From Prochlorococcus sp. MIT 0604 (lineage in GTDB: Bacteria > Cyanobacteriota > Cyanobacteriia > PCC-6307 > Cyanobiaceae), in the NCBI RefSeq assembly GCF_000757845.1, contig NZ_CP007753.1, positions 1,716,062 through 1,780,061 on the forward strand: a stretch of 64,000 nucleotides of DNA, written 5' to 3'. The notes under the pieces are model-generated. The model saw only the letters and a program-made list of their open reading frames with translations, had not been told where the DNA came from and did not search any database. Positions 8,754 through 17,966 of the stretch are shown here, piece after piece; within the stretch, counting starts at the first letter, position 1, and the number at the start of each line of letters is the position of its first letter. Made by a program: the position numbers and the translations under genes.

Positions 8754-10046
8754 TTAAGTAGATAAAGGAAGTAGAGAATCCTTTGAAATTAATTTTTCCT
8801 CTAATAATTCAGATAATAATCGAATTAATGCAATTTTGATATGAGCTATGTGAGAACCACCTTGAACAAAAATATTGTAAGGATCTCTTAGAGGGGCATC
8901 AGCAGAAAATTCACTTGTACTACCTTCAATAAAGGTGCCTCCTGCCATTAATAATTTTGAATCATATCCATCCATTGGAGATGGAACAACATTCAGAAAA
9001 GAATCTACTGGTGAAGAATTTTGAAAAGATTGACAAACTTTTTGTACCAAATCAGGATTATTCAATCTTACTGACTGAATAAGATCAGATCTATAAGTTG
9101 CTGGCTCTGGTAAAACCTTAAATCCCAAATTTTTAAAGACTGCTGCAACCATATCAGCACCTTTTAGTGATTCATGAACAATTTGTGGTGCTAAAAACAA
9201 ACCCTGCAAAATTAATCTTCCTAGTCCAAAATTTATTCCTGCAGAAGAACCAATGCCTGGTGAGGTTAATCTAGAACATGCCATCTCAACCAACTCTGCA
9301 TCTCCTGCAACGTACCCACCAGTAGGAACTATTGTTCCTCCCAAATTTTTAATCAATGATCCAGCAATTATATTTGCCCCTTTAGAAATTGGTTCACTAT
9401 CTTCAACAAGCTCCCCATAACAGTTATCAACAAAACAGATACAGTTAGGATCAATAGAATGAATAAGACTACAAATTTTCTCTATCTGATGATTCGTAAG
9501 AGACTTTCTCCAACTATATCCACAACTTTTTTGTATGAATACTAATTTGCATGAATTTTCTTTAAAAAAATGAACAATTTTTTCTTCAAAAGAATCAAAA
9601 TACTCGCAGATATTTAATTGCTTATATTCAATGTCAAAATCTTTAAGTGATCCTTTTCCACCTCCCCTTATTCCTATGACTTCTTCTAAAGTGTCATATG
9701 GTTGTCCTGTAAGAGATAACATTACATCTCCAGGTCGAAGAATTCCAAATAAGACAGAACTTATTGCATGAGTTCCACTTACAAATTGCATCCTCACTGC
9801 AGCCTTTTCAGCAAGAAACAATCTTGCAAAAACCGCATCAATTTTTTCTCTAGATATATCATCATGACCACTGCCAGAAGATTGATTGAAATGACTAGTA
9901 GAAACTTTTTCTTCCTTAAAAATTGTCAAAATATTTTCTAATTTCTGGAAAACCTGATTAGACCTTTCTTGGAAAACTTTACTTAAACTCTCTTCGACAG
10001 AAAAAACAGCGTTTTCAGCCAGTTTTAAGTTATTGTCAAGAGTCAT
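8754..10046 (-). CDS. PLP-dependent 'aluminium resistance'/methionine gamma-lyase-like protein
   Basis: A 430-residue fold-type I PLP protein of the family often annotated as aluminium resistance protein or methionine gamma-lyase-like. Visible features are FVSGTHAIS, the glycine-rich GIRGGGKGSLKDF, FVDNCYGE (cofactor-contacting Asp) and the likely PLP lysine in GSLIKNLGGTIVPTGGYVAG. The C-terminal part contains GGTFIEGSTSEFSADAP and FVQGGSHIAHIK. The physiological substrate in cyanobacteria is not established; Cys/Met-type carbon-sulfur lyase activity is inferred from the fold. It is translated 2 bp ahead of gcvH, suggesting a link to glycine or amino-acid turnover. Confidence 0.85.
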   Translation of the reverse strand: MTLDNNLKLAENAVFSVEESLSKVFQERSNQVFQKLENILTIFKEEKVSTSHFNQSSGSGHDDISREKIDAVFARLFLAEKAAVRMQFVSGTHAISSVLFGILRPGDVMLSLTGQPYDTLEEVIGIRGGGKGSLKDFDIEYKQLNICEYFDSFEEKIVHFFKENSCKLVFIQKSCGYSWRKSLTNHQIEKICSLIHSIDPNCICFVDNCYGELVEDSEPISKGANIIAGSLIKNLGGTIVPTGGYVAGDAELVEMACSRLTSPGIGSSAGINFGLGRLILQGLFLAPQIVHESLKGADMVAAVFKNLGFKVLPEPATYRSDLIQSVRLNNPDLVQKVCQSFQNSSPVDSFLNVVPSPMDGYDSKLLMAGGTFIEGSTSEFSADAPLRDPYNIFVQGGSHIAHIKIALIRLLSELLEEKLISKDSLLPLST

Positions 10047-10064
10047 TTATTATAAAAATTCATA

Positions 10065-10763
10065 TTATTTTTCAGAAGCTAAATTTCTTAATTCCGCGAG
10101 GAAAGCATTAGGCCCCCTGCCCTGAAAATAAGAAAGTTTTTTTGAAGCCTCATATAAATCAAGAAGTTCTCCATCTAATTCTTCTGCCGTATAATCTCTA
10201 ATTCCTGCAATTACCTCAGCAAATCGTTCTCTACGGGCAGATTTATTGACAGCGTAGGCTTCCATTACCTGCATTTTACATGATCTCCAAGCCTTATTCT
10301 GACAAAAATGCACTGAAAGAGCATCACTTAAAGCAGAAGCTTCTTCATCTTCTATGTACCAGTCAAAAGATGAAGGTAGAGGTTTTAATCCTGAAAATAT
10401 CTCGAATAAATCCCCGGCTGACAATGGATTACCAGAATCATTTTTGAGGGGTAATGCAGACTCTTCCAAAGATTTCCATAACTCTGGGTAATCACTTTCA
10501 AAACGATCCCTGATTTTTTCAATGCCTTGATCAAGAATCGTATTAACTTGAGCTAAAGCAAGAAAAACTTCAGGACCTGGCGAAGATAACTTCCCATTCC
10601 TAAGATTAGAAATTTGCGAATTATGAACTTTACCTAAATCAAGAACTTCTGAAAGTAATGGCAATACTCTGTGAGACCAACCATTTCTTTCATGCCAGAG
10701 GTGTATCAAATGAGCCATAGCCCTTCGACCTTTAGATAATTTATCGCGATATCCGAGACTCAC
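10065..10763 (-). CDS. Conserved-type hypothetical protein with HTH-like N-terminus
   Basis: A 232-residue protein starting at GTG (10761-10763). An internal ATG gives MAHLIHLWHERNGWSHRVLP 15 residues later and could be the true start. The segment LGKVHNSQISNLRNGKLSSP looks like the recognition part of a helix-turn-helix of the XRE/Cro type. The rest is helical with no catalytic motif that I recognise. It lies 18 bp upstream of the lyase-gcvH-gcvP genes and divergent from desC, so it could be a DNA-binding regulator of one or both. That role is inference only. Confidence 0.7.
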   Translation of the reverse strand: MSLGYRDKLSKGRRAMAHLIHLWHERNGWSHRVLPLLSEVLDLGKVHNSQISNLRNGKLSSPGPEVFLALAQVNTILDQGIEKIRDRFESDYPELWKSLEESALPLKNDSGNPLSAGDLFEIFSGLKPLPSSFDWYIEDEEASALSDALSVHFCQNKAWRSCKMQVMEAYAVNKSARRERFAEVIAGIRDYTAEELDGELLDLYEASKKLSYFQGRGPNAFLAELRNLASEK

Positions 10764-10838
10764 AGATAATTAAACTTATCAATAGTATAGTATGATAATA
10801 TTACATATCGGTAATTTTGAAAATAGTATTTCAATATC

Positions 10839-11777
10839 ATGAATTCAGTAATTTTCCAAGAAACAGCAAAGTTAAAAAAACCTGTTCCAGCTGAAAAAGT
10901 TATAGAACTCTCAGAAAAATTACTGGAACCTTCCAGCCATTCAAAAAGATATCCTCCAAGGCTACATAAAACTTGGGGAACAATAGTTTTCATGGTTGCA
11001 ATCCATATCCTTTCACTTGTAGCTATACAACCAAAATTCTGGAGTCTCCCTGCAGTTACTTCATTATTATTTTTTTACTGGGTAACTGCTTGTTTAGGAG
11101 TCACTCTTGGATATCACAGATTGTTATCACACAGATCTTTCATAGTTCCAAGATGGTTAGAAAGATTTTTTGCTACCTGTGGAGCTATAAGTTGCCAACA
11201 TGGACCAATAGATTGGGTAGGTTTACATAGGCATCATCACTCTTTTTCAGATACTGAAGTAGATCATCACAATAGTAAAAAGGGGTTTTGGTGGAGTCAT
11301 ATGGGTTGGATGTTTAAAGACGTTGAAGCACTAAAAGCTGTTCCAAAACTAAGTGCAGATTTAATTAAGGATCCATACTATAGATTTCTAAATAAATATT
11401 TTTTATTCTTACAAATTCCTATTGGACTTTCCTTGTACGCAATAGGTCAAAAATTAGGAGTTGGAGGATGGGCTTTAGTCCTTTGGGGAATTCCATTGAG
11501 GCTTGTGGTTGTTTATCACATAACGTGGCTAGTAAACTCCGCGACGCATTGTTGGGGTAAAGCACCATTCGAAAGTGGTGATTCATCTAAAAACAATGCC
11601 TGGGTTGCTGCATTAACATTTGGAGAAGGTTGGCATAACAATCATCATGCATTTCCAAATTCGGCAAAACAGGGATTATTTAGAGGTCAGATAGATTTAA
11701 CATGGGAACATATTAAGATTCTTGCGAAATTTGGTCTTGCAAAAAAAGTAAAGTTACCCTCTAGGTCTTATTATTAA
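10839..11777 (+). CDS. desC: Acyl-lipid delta-9 fatty acid desaturase
   Basis: A 312-residue membrane desaturase that puts the first cis double bond into membrane lipid acyl chains using ferredoxin. It has the three histidine clusters of the class: HRLLSH (near residue 92), HRHHHSFSD (near 128) and [10 protein letters not shown] near the C-terminus, with hydrophobic membrane segments at about residues 45-85 and 185-240. Length matches cyanobacterial DesC. It starts 75 bp from the divergent hypothetical gene; the AT-rich 10764-10838 presumably holds both promoters. rplI follows closely. Confidence 0.92.
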   Translation: MNSVIFQETAKLKKPVPAEKVIELSEKLLEPSSHSKRYPPRLHKTWGTIVFMVAIHILSLVAIQPKFWSLPAVTSLLFFYWVTACLGVTLGYHRLLSHRSFIVPRWLERFFATCGAISCQHGPIDWVGLHRHHHSFSDTEVDHHNSKKGFWWSHMGWMFKDVEALKAVPKLSADLIKDPYYRFLNKYFLFLQIPIGLSLYAIGQKLGVGGWALVLWGIPLRLVVVYHITWLVNSATHCWGKAPFESGDSSKNNAWVAALTFGEGWHNNHHAFPNSAKQGLFRGQIDLTWEHIKILAKFGLAKKVKLPSRSYY

Positions 11778-11797
11778 CTATATTGTTCAACATTTTC

Positions 11798-12253
11798 ATG
11801 GCTAAAAGAGTACAAGTCGCATTAACTGAATCAATCGCATCACTAGGTAAAGAGGGAGATCTAGTTGAAGTAGCACCTGGATACGCAAGAAATTTTCTAT
11901 TACCTTATGGCAAAGCCATGAATGTAACACCAGCAGTCCTTAAACAAATTGAAAGGAAGAAAGAAAAAGAAAAAATCGCTGCTGATAAATTAAAGCAAGA
12001 AGCTTTAGATTTCCAAACTGCATTATCTACAATAGGTAGATTCACTATTAAAAAACAGGTTGGAGAAGATGGCGTCCTTTTTGGAACAGTTACCAATGGG
12101 GATGTTGCCGAAGCAATAGAAGCGGCAACTAAAAAAGAAATTGATAGAAGAAGCATTACAGTTCCTGATATTCATAATTTAGGTTCCTTTAATGCAAAAA
12201 TAAAATTACATCCAGAAGTAAATGCAGAAGTAAATATTGAAGTAACAAGTTAA
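11798..12253 (+). CDS. rplI: 50S ribosomal protein L9 (bL9)
   Basis: A 151-residue ribosomal protein starting [20 protein letters not shown] with the signature [21 protein letters not shown], a long charged connecting helix ([19 protein letters not shown]) and the C-terminal rRNA-binding domain. An upstream in-frame TTG at 11783 would add five residues, but the ATG at 11798 gives the standard L9 N-terminus and was chosen. It lies between desC and dnaB; the rplI-dnaB neighbourhood is widely conserved in bacteria. Confidence 0.96.
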   Translation: MAKRVQVALTESIASLGKEGDLVEVAPGYARNFLLPYGKAMNVTPAVLKQIERKKEKEKIAADKLKQEALDFQTALSTIGRFTIKKQVGEDGVLFGTVTNGDVAEAIEAATKKEIDRRSITVPDIHNLGSFNAKIKLHPEVNAEVNIEVTS

Positions 12254-12311
12254 TCAATTTGTTGCATTATTTTGAAAAGTAGTCAGAGTATATATCTAAG
12301 CAATTAAAGAT

Positions 12312-13694
12312 ATGGTTTCCGTACCTTTTCCAAATAATGGGCAAAATAAAAATTTTAAAAAGGATTTTAATAGTGAAAATTCTGGATTAGTACCTCCTCA
12401 AAACGTTCAAGCAGAGGAAGCTGTTCTTGGTGGCATACTTCTTGATCCAGACGCGATCGGAAGAATTGCAGACTTAATTAAACCTGAAGCTTTTTATATA
12501 AATGCCCATCGAGAGATTTATAGAACAGCATTAATGTTGCATACCCAGGGCAAACCAACTGATTTAACATCAATGAGTGCTTGGTTAGCAGATAATGGAT
12601 CACTAGAAAAAATTGGAGGTAACGGCAAACTGGTAGAACTAGTGGAAAATGTTTCCTCTACAGCTTCCATAGAACAAGTTGCTAATTTAATTAACGACAA
12701 ATTCATGAGAAGGCAACTTATTAGATCTGGAAATGAAGTGGTTCAACTAGGTTTTGATCAAACTCAAGATACTAATGAAGTTCTAGATAAAGCAGAGCAA
12801 AAAATATTTGAAATCAGTCAAGAAAAACCTTCAAAAGGTCTTACTCAAGCAGCTGAAATCCTTACAAGTACTTTCAATGAAATAGAGTCAAGATCATTAG
12901 GTACTTCAGTAGCTGGAATTCCTGTAAATTTCTACGATCTTGATGCGATCACTCAAGGTTTTCAAAGAAGTGATTTAATAATTGTTGCTGGAAGACCTTC
13001 AATGGGGAAAACTTCAATAGTTCTTAATCTGGCTAAAAATGTTGCACAATCTCAAGATTTACCCGTGTGTGTATTTAGCCTTGAAATGAGTAAAGAACAG
13101 TTGACATATAGATTACTCTCTATGGAAGTTGGAATCGAGAGTGGCAGGCTACGCACAGGAAGATTACAGCAAGATGAATGGCCATTACTCGGAGAAGGTA
13201 TCAATTCATTAGGTCAATTACCAATATTTATAGATGACAAGCCAAACTCAAGTGTTTTAGAGATGAGATCTCTATGCAGAAGACTAATAGCTGAACAAAA
13301 AAAAGAACTTGGATTAATTGTGATTGATTACCTCCAGTTGATGGAAGGATCCACTCCTGACAATAGAGTGCAAGAACTTTCACGAATAACAAGAGGTCTT
13401 AAAAGCATGGCCAGAGAATTAAAAGTACCAGTAGTTGCTTTATCTCAGCTTAGTAGAGGAGTAGAGTCTAGAACAAATAAAAGACCAATGTTAAGCGATC
13501 TAAGAGAATCAGGATCTATTGAACAAGACGCAGATTTAGTATTAATGATTTACAGAGATGAATACTATAATCCAGAGACTGAAGATAAAGGAATTACAGA
13601 AATCATTGTCACTAAACATAGAAATGGACCCGTAGGAACTGTTAAATTATTATTTGAACCTCAATTTACGAGATTTAGGAATTTAGCTAATTAA
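12312..13694 (+). CDS. dnaB: Replicative DNA helicase DnaB
   Basis: A 460-residue hexameric helicase that unwinds DNA at the replication fork. The N-terminal domain carries PPQNVQAEEAVLGGILLD. The RecA-like C-terminal domain has Walker A GRPSMGKTS (near residue 230), FSLEMSKEQL, the Walker B region LIVIDYLQLM, and LSQLSRGVE. The C-terminal motif KHRNGPVGTV is present. There is no intein, unlike several other cyanobacterial dnaB genes. It sits 58 bp after rplI and 12 bp before mnmG. Confidence 0.97.
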   Translation: MVSVPFPNNGQNKNFKKDFNSENSGLVPPQNVQAEEAVLGGILLDPDAIGRIADLIKPEAFYINAHREIYRTALMLHTQGKPTDLTSMSAWLADNGSLEKIGGNGKLVELVENVSSTASIEQVANLINDKFMRRQLIRSGNEVVQLGFDQTQDTNEVLDKAEQKIFEISQEKPSKGLTQAAEILTSTFNEIESRSLGTSVAGIPVNFYDLDAITQGFQRSDLIIVAGRPSMGKTSIVLNLAKNVAQSQDLPVCVFSLEMSKEQLTYRLLSMEVGIESGRLRTGRLQQDEWPLLGEGINSLGQLPIFIDDKPNSSVLEMRSLCRRLIAEQKKELGLIVIDYLQLMEGSTPDNRVQELSRITRGLKSMARELKVPVVALSQLSRGVESRTNKRPMLSDLRESGSIEQDADLVLMIYRDEYYNPETEDKGITEIIVTKHRNGPVGTVKLLFEPQFTRFRNLAN

Positions 13695-13706
13695 ATCGAT
13701 CCTAGA

Positions 13707-15674
13707 ATGCAAGATCATCACTCAACAAATGAATCTTTTGACATCATCGTTATTGGAGGAGGACATGCAGGATGCGAAGCAGCTATAACAACAGCAAAAT
13801 TAGGGTTTTCTACAGCCTTATTTACAATCAACTTAGATAGGATTGCCTGGCAACCTTGCAACCCTGCAGTAGGAGGGCCAGCAAAAAGTCAGCTGGTACA
13901 TGAAGTTGATGCATTAGGAGGAATTATTGGTAAATTAGCTGATGAGACAGCTATACAAAAAAGAATATTAAATGCAAGTAGAGGCCCAGCTGTATGGGCA
14001 TTAAGAGCTCAAACAGATAAAAGAGAATATTCAAAAAAGATGATTGAAATACTACAAAATACAGATAATTTATCTTTAAAAGAAGCAATGATTACTGAAC
14101 TAGATATTGCAAAAACTGAAGAAATTGGATTGAACTCAAAAAAAATCTTAAAAAAAAGAATAAAGGGTGTAAAGACTTTCTTTGGCAGTTATTATTCAGC
14201 AAGATCAGTTATCATCACAGCTGGTACGTTCTTAGAAGGAAGAATATGGATAGGTAATAAATCAATGTCAGCTGGTAGATCGGGAGAACAAGCAGCAAAA
14301 GGTCTTACTCAAAATTTGCACGAAATTGGTATCAAAACAGAACGTTTAAAAACAGGAACTCCAGCAAGAGTTGATAAAAGAAGTATCATTTTTGATGAAT
14401 TAGATATTCAACCAAGCACTGCAGCAGATAAATATTTTTCGTTTGACCCAAATATAAAAAATAATATGCCCCAAGTTAGTTGTCACATCACAAGAACAAC
14501 TAGCAAAACACATCAACTAATTCGAGACAATTTACATTTAACTCCCATTTACGGAGGTTTTATTGATAGTAAGGGGCCAAGATATTGTCCATCAATTGAA
14601 GATAAAATCGTTAAATTTGCTGATAAAGAATCACATCAAATTTTTTTAGAACCAGAAGGAATTAATACTCCTGAAATATATGTGCAAGGATTTTCTACAG
14701 GTTTACCCGAAAATATTCAATTAGAACTTTTAAGAACCTTACCTGGATTAAGTGAATGTAAAATGTTGCGACCAGCATATGCTGTGGAGTATGACTATAT
14801 ACCTGCAACACAGCTCCAAACATCACTCGAAACGAAAGCAGTTGAATATTTATTTAGCGCCGGACAAATTAATGGGACTACTGGTTATGAAGAGGCAGCA
14901 GCACAAGGATTAGTTGCAGGAGTCAATGCGACAAGAAAACTAAACAAAAAAGACCCAATAATCTTCACTAGAGAAAGCAGTTATATAGGAACAATGATCA
15001 ATGATTTAATTACCAAAGATCTCAAAGAACCATACAGAGTTCTTACTAGTAGGAGTGAATATAGGTTAACTCTTAGAGGAGATAATGCGGATAGGAGATT
15101 AACACCATTAGGTTATCAAATAGGGCTTATTAATGAGAGAAGATGGTTGGCCTATCAAGAAAAAATGAAACTCCTCGAGGAAGAGAAATTTAGATTAAAT
15201 AACACTCGTTTAAAAAATACCAATGAAATAGCAAAAAAAATAGAATTAGAAACGGGATCAAAGATCAAAGGCTCAACAACTTTGAAAGAACTCTTAAAAA
15301 GACCAAACTTTCATTATTCAGATCTAATTAAATATAATTTGACTGAAAAAAATCTAGGTTCTTCAATACAAGAAGGTGTTGAAATAGATATTAAATACGA
15401 GGGTTACCTTAAAAGACAAAAAAACAACATTGAACAAATAAATCGTCAAAGCTATAAATCTCTGCCTCAAGAAATAAATTATGAAAAGATAGATACATTA
15501 TCCTTAGAAGCTAGAGAAAATTTGAATAAGATAAAGCCAAAGAATTTTGGTGATGCTTCAAAAATTCCTGGAGTAAGCAAAGCTGATTTAACCGCATTAC
15601 TTGTTTGGCTAAAAATAAGAGAAATAAAAAAAGAAAAGGCAAATATTTTTGTCGAAAAAAAGTTATCATCTTAA
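13707..15674 (+). CDS. mnmG: tRNA uridine 5-carboxymethylaminomethyl modification enzyme MnmG (GidA)
   Basis: A 655-residue FAD protein that, with MnmE, modifies U34 of several tRNAs. The N-terminal FAD motif is [34 protein letters not shown] and GRSGEQAA follow. The C-terminal region has [36 protein letters not shown] and the helical MnmE-contacting tail ending [17 protein letters not shown]. Length is close to the family's usual 620-650. The segment around residues 470-560 is lysine-rich, as expected for this AT-rich genome. Confidence 0.97.
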   Translation: MQDHHSTNESFDIIVIGGGHAGCEAAITTAKLGFSTALFTINLDRIAWQPCNPAVGGPAKSQLVHEVDALGGIIGKLADETAIQKRILNASRGPAVWALRAQTDKREYSKKMIEILQNTDNLSLKEAMITELDIAKTEEIGLNSKKILKKRIKGVKTFFGSYYSARSVIITAGTFLEGRIWIGNKSMSAGRSGEQAAKGLTQNLHEIGIKTERLKTGTPARVDKRSIIFDELDIQPSTAADKYFSFDPNIKNNMPQVSCHITRTTSKTHQLIRDNLHLTPIYGGFIDSKGPRYCPSIEDKIVKFADKESHQIFLEPEGINTPEIYVQGFSTGLPENIQLELLRTLPGLSECKMLRPAYAVEYDYIPATQLQTSLETKAVEYLFSAGQINGTTGYEEAAAQGLVAGVNATRKLNKKDPIIFTRESSYIGTMINDLITKDLKEPYRVLTSRSEYRLTLRGDNADRRLTPLGYQIGLINERRWLAYQEKMKLLEEEKFRLNNTRLKNTNEIAKKIELETGSKIKGSTTLKELLKRPNFHYSDLIKYNLTEKNLGSSIQEGVEIDIKYEGYLKRQKNNIEQINRQSYKSLPQEINYEKIDTLSLEARENLNKIKPKNFGDASKIPGVSKADLTALLVWLKIREIKKEKANIFVEKKLSS

Positions 15675-15755
15675 AAGCATTCCGTCTGAGCACTGAATAA
15701 TAAACTTTTTAACTCACCAAAAATTTTATGGGAAGAAAAAGCCTCTACTTTTTTA

Positions 15756-16298
15756 GTGAAAAATTCATTACCAAACATATCTGGTCCATGGAAATTAATG
15801 CTGCTTGGGGATGGAAGTCCAACTAGACATTTACAGCTTTTAACTAATCAAGAGACGAAAATTAAATTAATTTCAATGCAAGTAGATCCTCTATTCATTG
15901 AAGAAGGTCCTAAAGAGTTAAATCAATTAAATGGACCTTTAATTAGAAGACAAGTATGGATTAGAAACAATAATAAAAACCTAGCATGGGCTGAAAGTTG
16001 GTGGAATGCAGAACAAGTGAATGAAAATTTAAAAGCCAAAGAAGAACCAATTTGGAAGAATTTGACACAAGACAGATCAGAATTGTTTAGAGAAGTTGAC
16101 CGAATTTCACTTGTTAATTCAAATTGGTTAGAAGATCAATTTTGTTTTAAAGGTCCCTTCTGGGCAAGAAATTATAGATTTTTTCGAGACAAAAAGCCCT
16201 TAACAATTATTCGAGAAGTATTCAATCCACATTTAGAAAATTTATTAGGCTATTCAGGAATTAAAGAGTTTACGAAGCTATACTCTTCTTCTTCTTGA
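15756..16298 (+). CDS. Chorismate lyase, cyanobacterial type (DUF98/UbiC-like)
   Basis: A 180-residue protein with the pattern of the cyanobacterial chorismate-pyruvate lyase family (Synechocystis Sll1797 type): GDGSPTRHLQLLT, then RRQVWIR followed by AWAESWWN, and FRDKKPLTIIREVF near the C-terminus. The enzyme makes 4-hydroxybenzoate, the ring precursor of plastoquinone. The start is GTG at 15756. Its 3' end overlaps the convergent gene at 16278-16841 by 21 bp. The family call rests on remembered motifs; no alignment was possible. Confidence 0.75.
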   Translation: MKNSLPNISGPWKLMLLGDGSPTRHLQLLTNQETKIKLISMQVDPLFIEEGPKELNQLNGPLIRRQVWIRNNNKNLAWAESWWNAEQVNENLKAKEEPIWKNLTQDRSELFREVDRISLVNSNWLEDQFCFKGPFWARNYRFFRDKKPLTIIREVFNPHLENLLGYSGIKEFTKLYSSSS

Positions 16299-16841
16299 TC
16301 TGGGAAGATTTCTTGATTTTGATTGAACTTGTTGGTTTAATTGCTCTCTCGAAGTATTATTCTCCTTTTCTGAAGCTCTTTGCCATCTCTCAACTTTGAA
16401 ATCCATTTCATCTGGCCAATCTTCATCTTTACTCTCTTTCGCATAGGGTAATTTTTTTTGTTCAGTTGTCTGTAAATTTTTTGGTTGCCTTAAAGATATT
16501 GCTTCTAAAGGTCTTTTTGAATACTGTTTAGCAGATTCATAAGAATTTGATTCTCTGGAAAATGTCTTAATATCACTGTTATCAGCGTAAAAATTCTCAT
16601 CATTCCAATCATCATTATCTTCATCAAAAAATAAATCCACTTTTTCAGATACCCATCTTCCTACTTTTTTAACACTCTTACTTGTTATTCCTTGAAAATC
16701 TGAGTTCCTTCTTTTTCCTGGCCTAGCCCCGGATACTCCATCAACAAATTGTCTTCCGGTTTCGAAAATTTTATCAACCTGTTTATCAACAATATTTTTA
16801 TCAAAACTATTTCTAAGATTTCTAATTCTCCTTGAATCCAT
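16278..16841 (-). CDS. Disordered, highly charged hypothetical protein
   Basis: A 187-residue protein from ATG (MDSRRIRNLRNSFDKNIVDK). It has a basic N-terminal third, an acidic stretch near residues 70-90 (FFDEDNDDWNDENFYADNSD), a Ser/Lys/Glu-rich region with no hydrophobic core, and an arginine cluster at the very C-terminus (NLPRSRRRRV). There are no catalytic motifs or membrane segments. The charge layout suggests an intrinsically disordered, possibly nucleic-acid- or partner-binding protein. Part of the C-terminal arginine cluster lies in the 21 bp overlapping the chorismate lyase gene. Confidence 0.7.
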   Translation of the reverse strand: MDSRRIRNLRNSFDKNIVDKQVDKIFETGRQFVDGVSGARPGKRRNSDFQGITSKSVKKVGRWVSEKVDLFFDEDNDDWNDENFYADNSDIKTFSRESNSYESAKQYSKRPLEAISLRQPKNLQTTEQKKLPYAKESKDEDWPDEMDFKVERWQRASEKENNTSREQLNQQVQSKSRNLPRSRRRRV

Positions 16842-16924
16842 AAATTATTATGCTTTTTAAAATATAAATTACATTAAAAAAATAGATAATTCCAAATATA
16901 GAAACAAAATCACATCTTATATTT

Positions 16925-17452
16925 TTAATCAAACAAAATTAAACACTTTTTATTCCATGATCCATTAAAGAATTTTACACAACATTTTTTACAGGCAATA
17001 TTCTTTATCCTTTTCCTGTAGAAAAATTTCTCACCACAATTTTGGCAAGTTCCTATGTATTTTAATTCTCTCCTTTCAATAGGAAATGAGTGCCTCACAG
17101 AAATTTGAAAATTCTTCTCCTTCTCATTAATTTCATTCATCTTTTCTAAGAAATTTGGACCATGTATCTCATTTTTTTTTAATATCCTATCTACCCATGC
17201 ATGAATCATTTCATGACATAAAGTACTGTTTATTTCACTAGTAGATAATTTACTCAAAATAGGTTTCGATAAAATAATTTCAGAATCTACAAGACCATTA
17301 ATTCGTTTTCTTTTATAGAAACCAGCAGTAGTTTTTAATCTATTATCACTCCATCTAACTTTTACTAAAGGTTGATTATTAATCGCCAGAGAATTTTCAA
17401 AATATTGACTATTAAATTTATGAAATAAAGGTAAAAGAGGAATTACAGGCAT
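16925..17452 (-). CDS. SprT-like zinc metalloprotease-family protein
   Basis: A 175-residue protein with the SprT/Spartan metal-binding motif HEMIHAWVDRI (HExxH) around residue 85, preceded by the beta strands RWSDNRLKTTAGFY. A C-terminal zinc ribbon is formed by CQNCG and CKKC with intervening basic residues. The eukaryotic relative Spartan degrades DNA-protein crosslinks; bacterial members are poorly characterised, so the function is inferred from fold only. The gene is divergent from 17538-17960 and 83 bp from the charged hypothetical gene, and may share its transcript. Confidence 0.85.
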   Translation of the reverse strand: MPVIPLLPLFHKFNSQYFENSLAINNQPLVKVRWSDNRLKTTAGFYKRKRINGLVDSEIILSKPILSKLSTSEINSTLCHEMIHAWVDRILKKNEIHGPNFLEKMNEINEKEKNFQISVRHSFPIERRELKYIGTCQNCGEKFFYRKRIKNIACKKCCVKFFNGSWNKKCLILFD

Positions 17453-17537
17453 TATGGATTAAAATTAGTATTATTTTGACAAAAAAAGCCATCAAAAACG
17501 ATTTCTTTTCTTAAAGTAATAAAAAACTTAAATCAAC

Positions 17538-17960
17538 ATGGATGCAACACTAGTTAAAGATATAGGATTCAAAGCATTATTAGTTGGCGGAGCGGTACTA
17601 GTTTCTTTTTGGACTTTTAATGCGGTCAAATTGGTTATAAGCGCCAGAGGAATTAATCCATTAGTAAGAAAGTTTTTTGATCAAATAGCTGCAGGAAGAA
17701 TTGATGCAGCGTATGGTTTGACTACAAAAACTTATAAAACTCATGTGAAGCGCCAAGACTTTCTTAAATTTTTAGCTAGTTTAAACCTCAATAAATACAG
17801 AAATTTAAAATCAGGAAGACCTAGAGTCCAAGAAGATCAAATCATAATAACTTTGAATTTAAAATCAGAAGATAAACAAGATGAGCTCCCATTAGACTTT
17901 ACTTTTGCAAAAACTGACAATGATTGGAAAATAGACAGAATAGCAAAAGTGAATTCATAA
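17538..17960 (+). CDS. Membrane-anchored NTF2-like (DUF4864-type) hypothetical protein
   Basis: A 140-residue protein with one N-terminal transmembrane helix (about residues 12-32, LLVGGAVLVSFWTFNAVKLV) and a small alpha+beta domain. The domain layout, helices with FFDQIAAGRIDAAYGLT followed by strands ending FAKTDNDWKIDRI, resembles the NTF2-like DUF4864 type. No active-site residues can be assigned. It lies 6 bp before the ATP-dependent DNA ligase gene and is probably translated with it, though a functional link between a membrane protein and a ligase is not obvious. Confidence 0.7.
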   Translation: MDATLVKDIGFKALLVGGAVLVSFWTFNAVKLVISARGINPLVRKFFDQIAAGRIDAAYGLTTKTYKTHVKRQDFLKFLASLNLNKYRNLKSGRPRVQEDQIIITLNLKSEDKQDELPLDFTFAKTDNDWKIDRIAKVNS

Positions 17961-17966
17961 TTTTTT

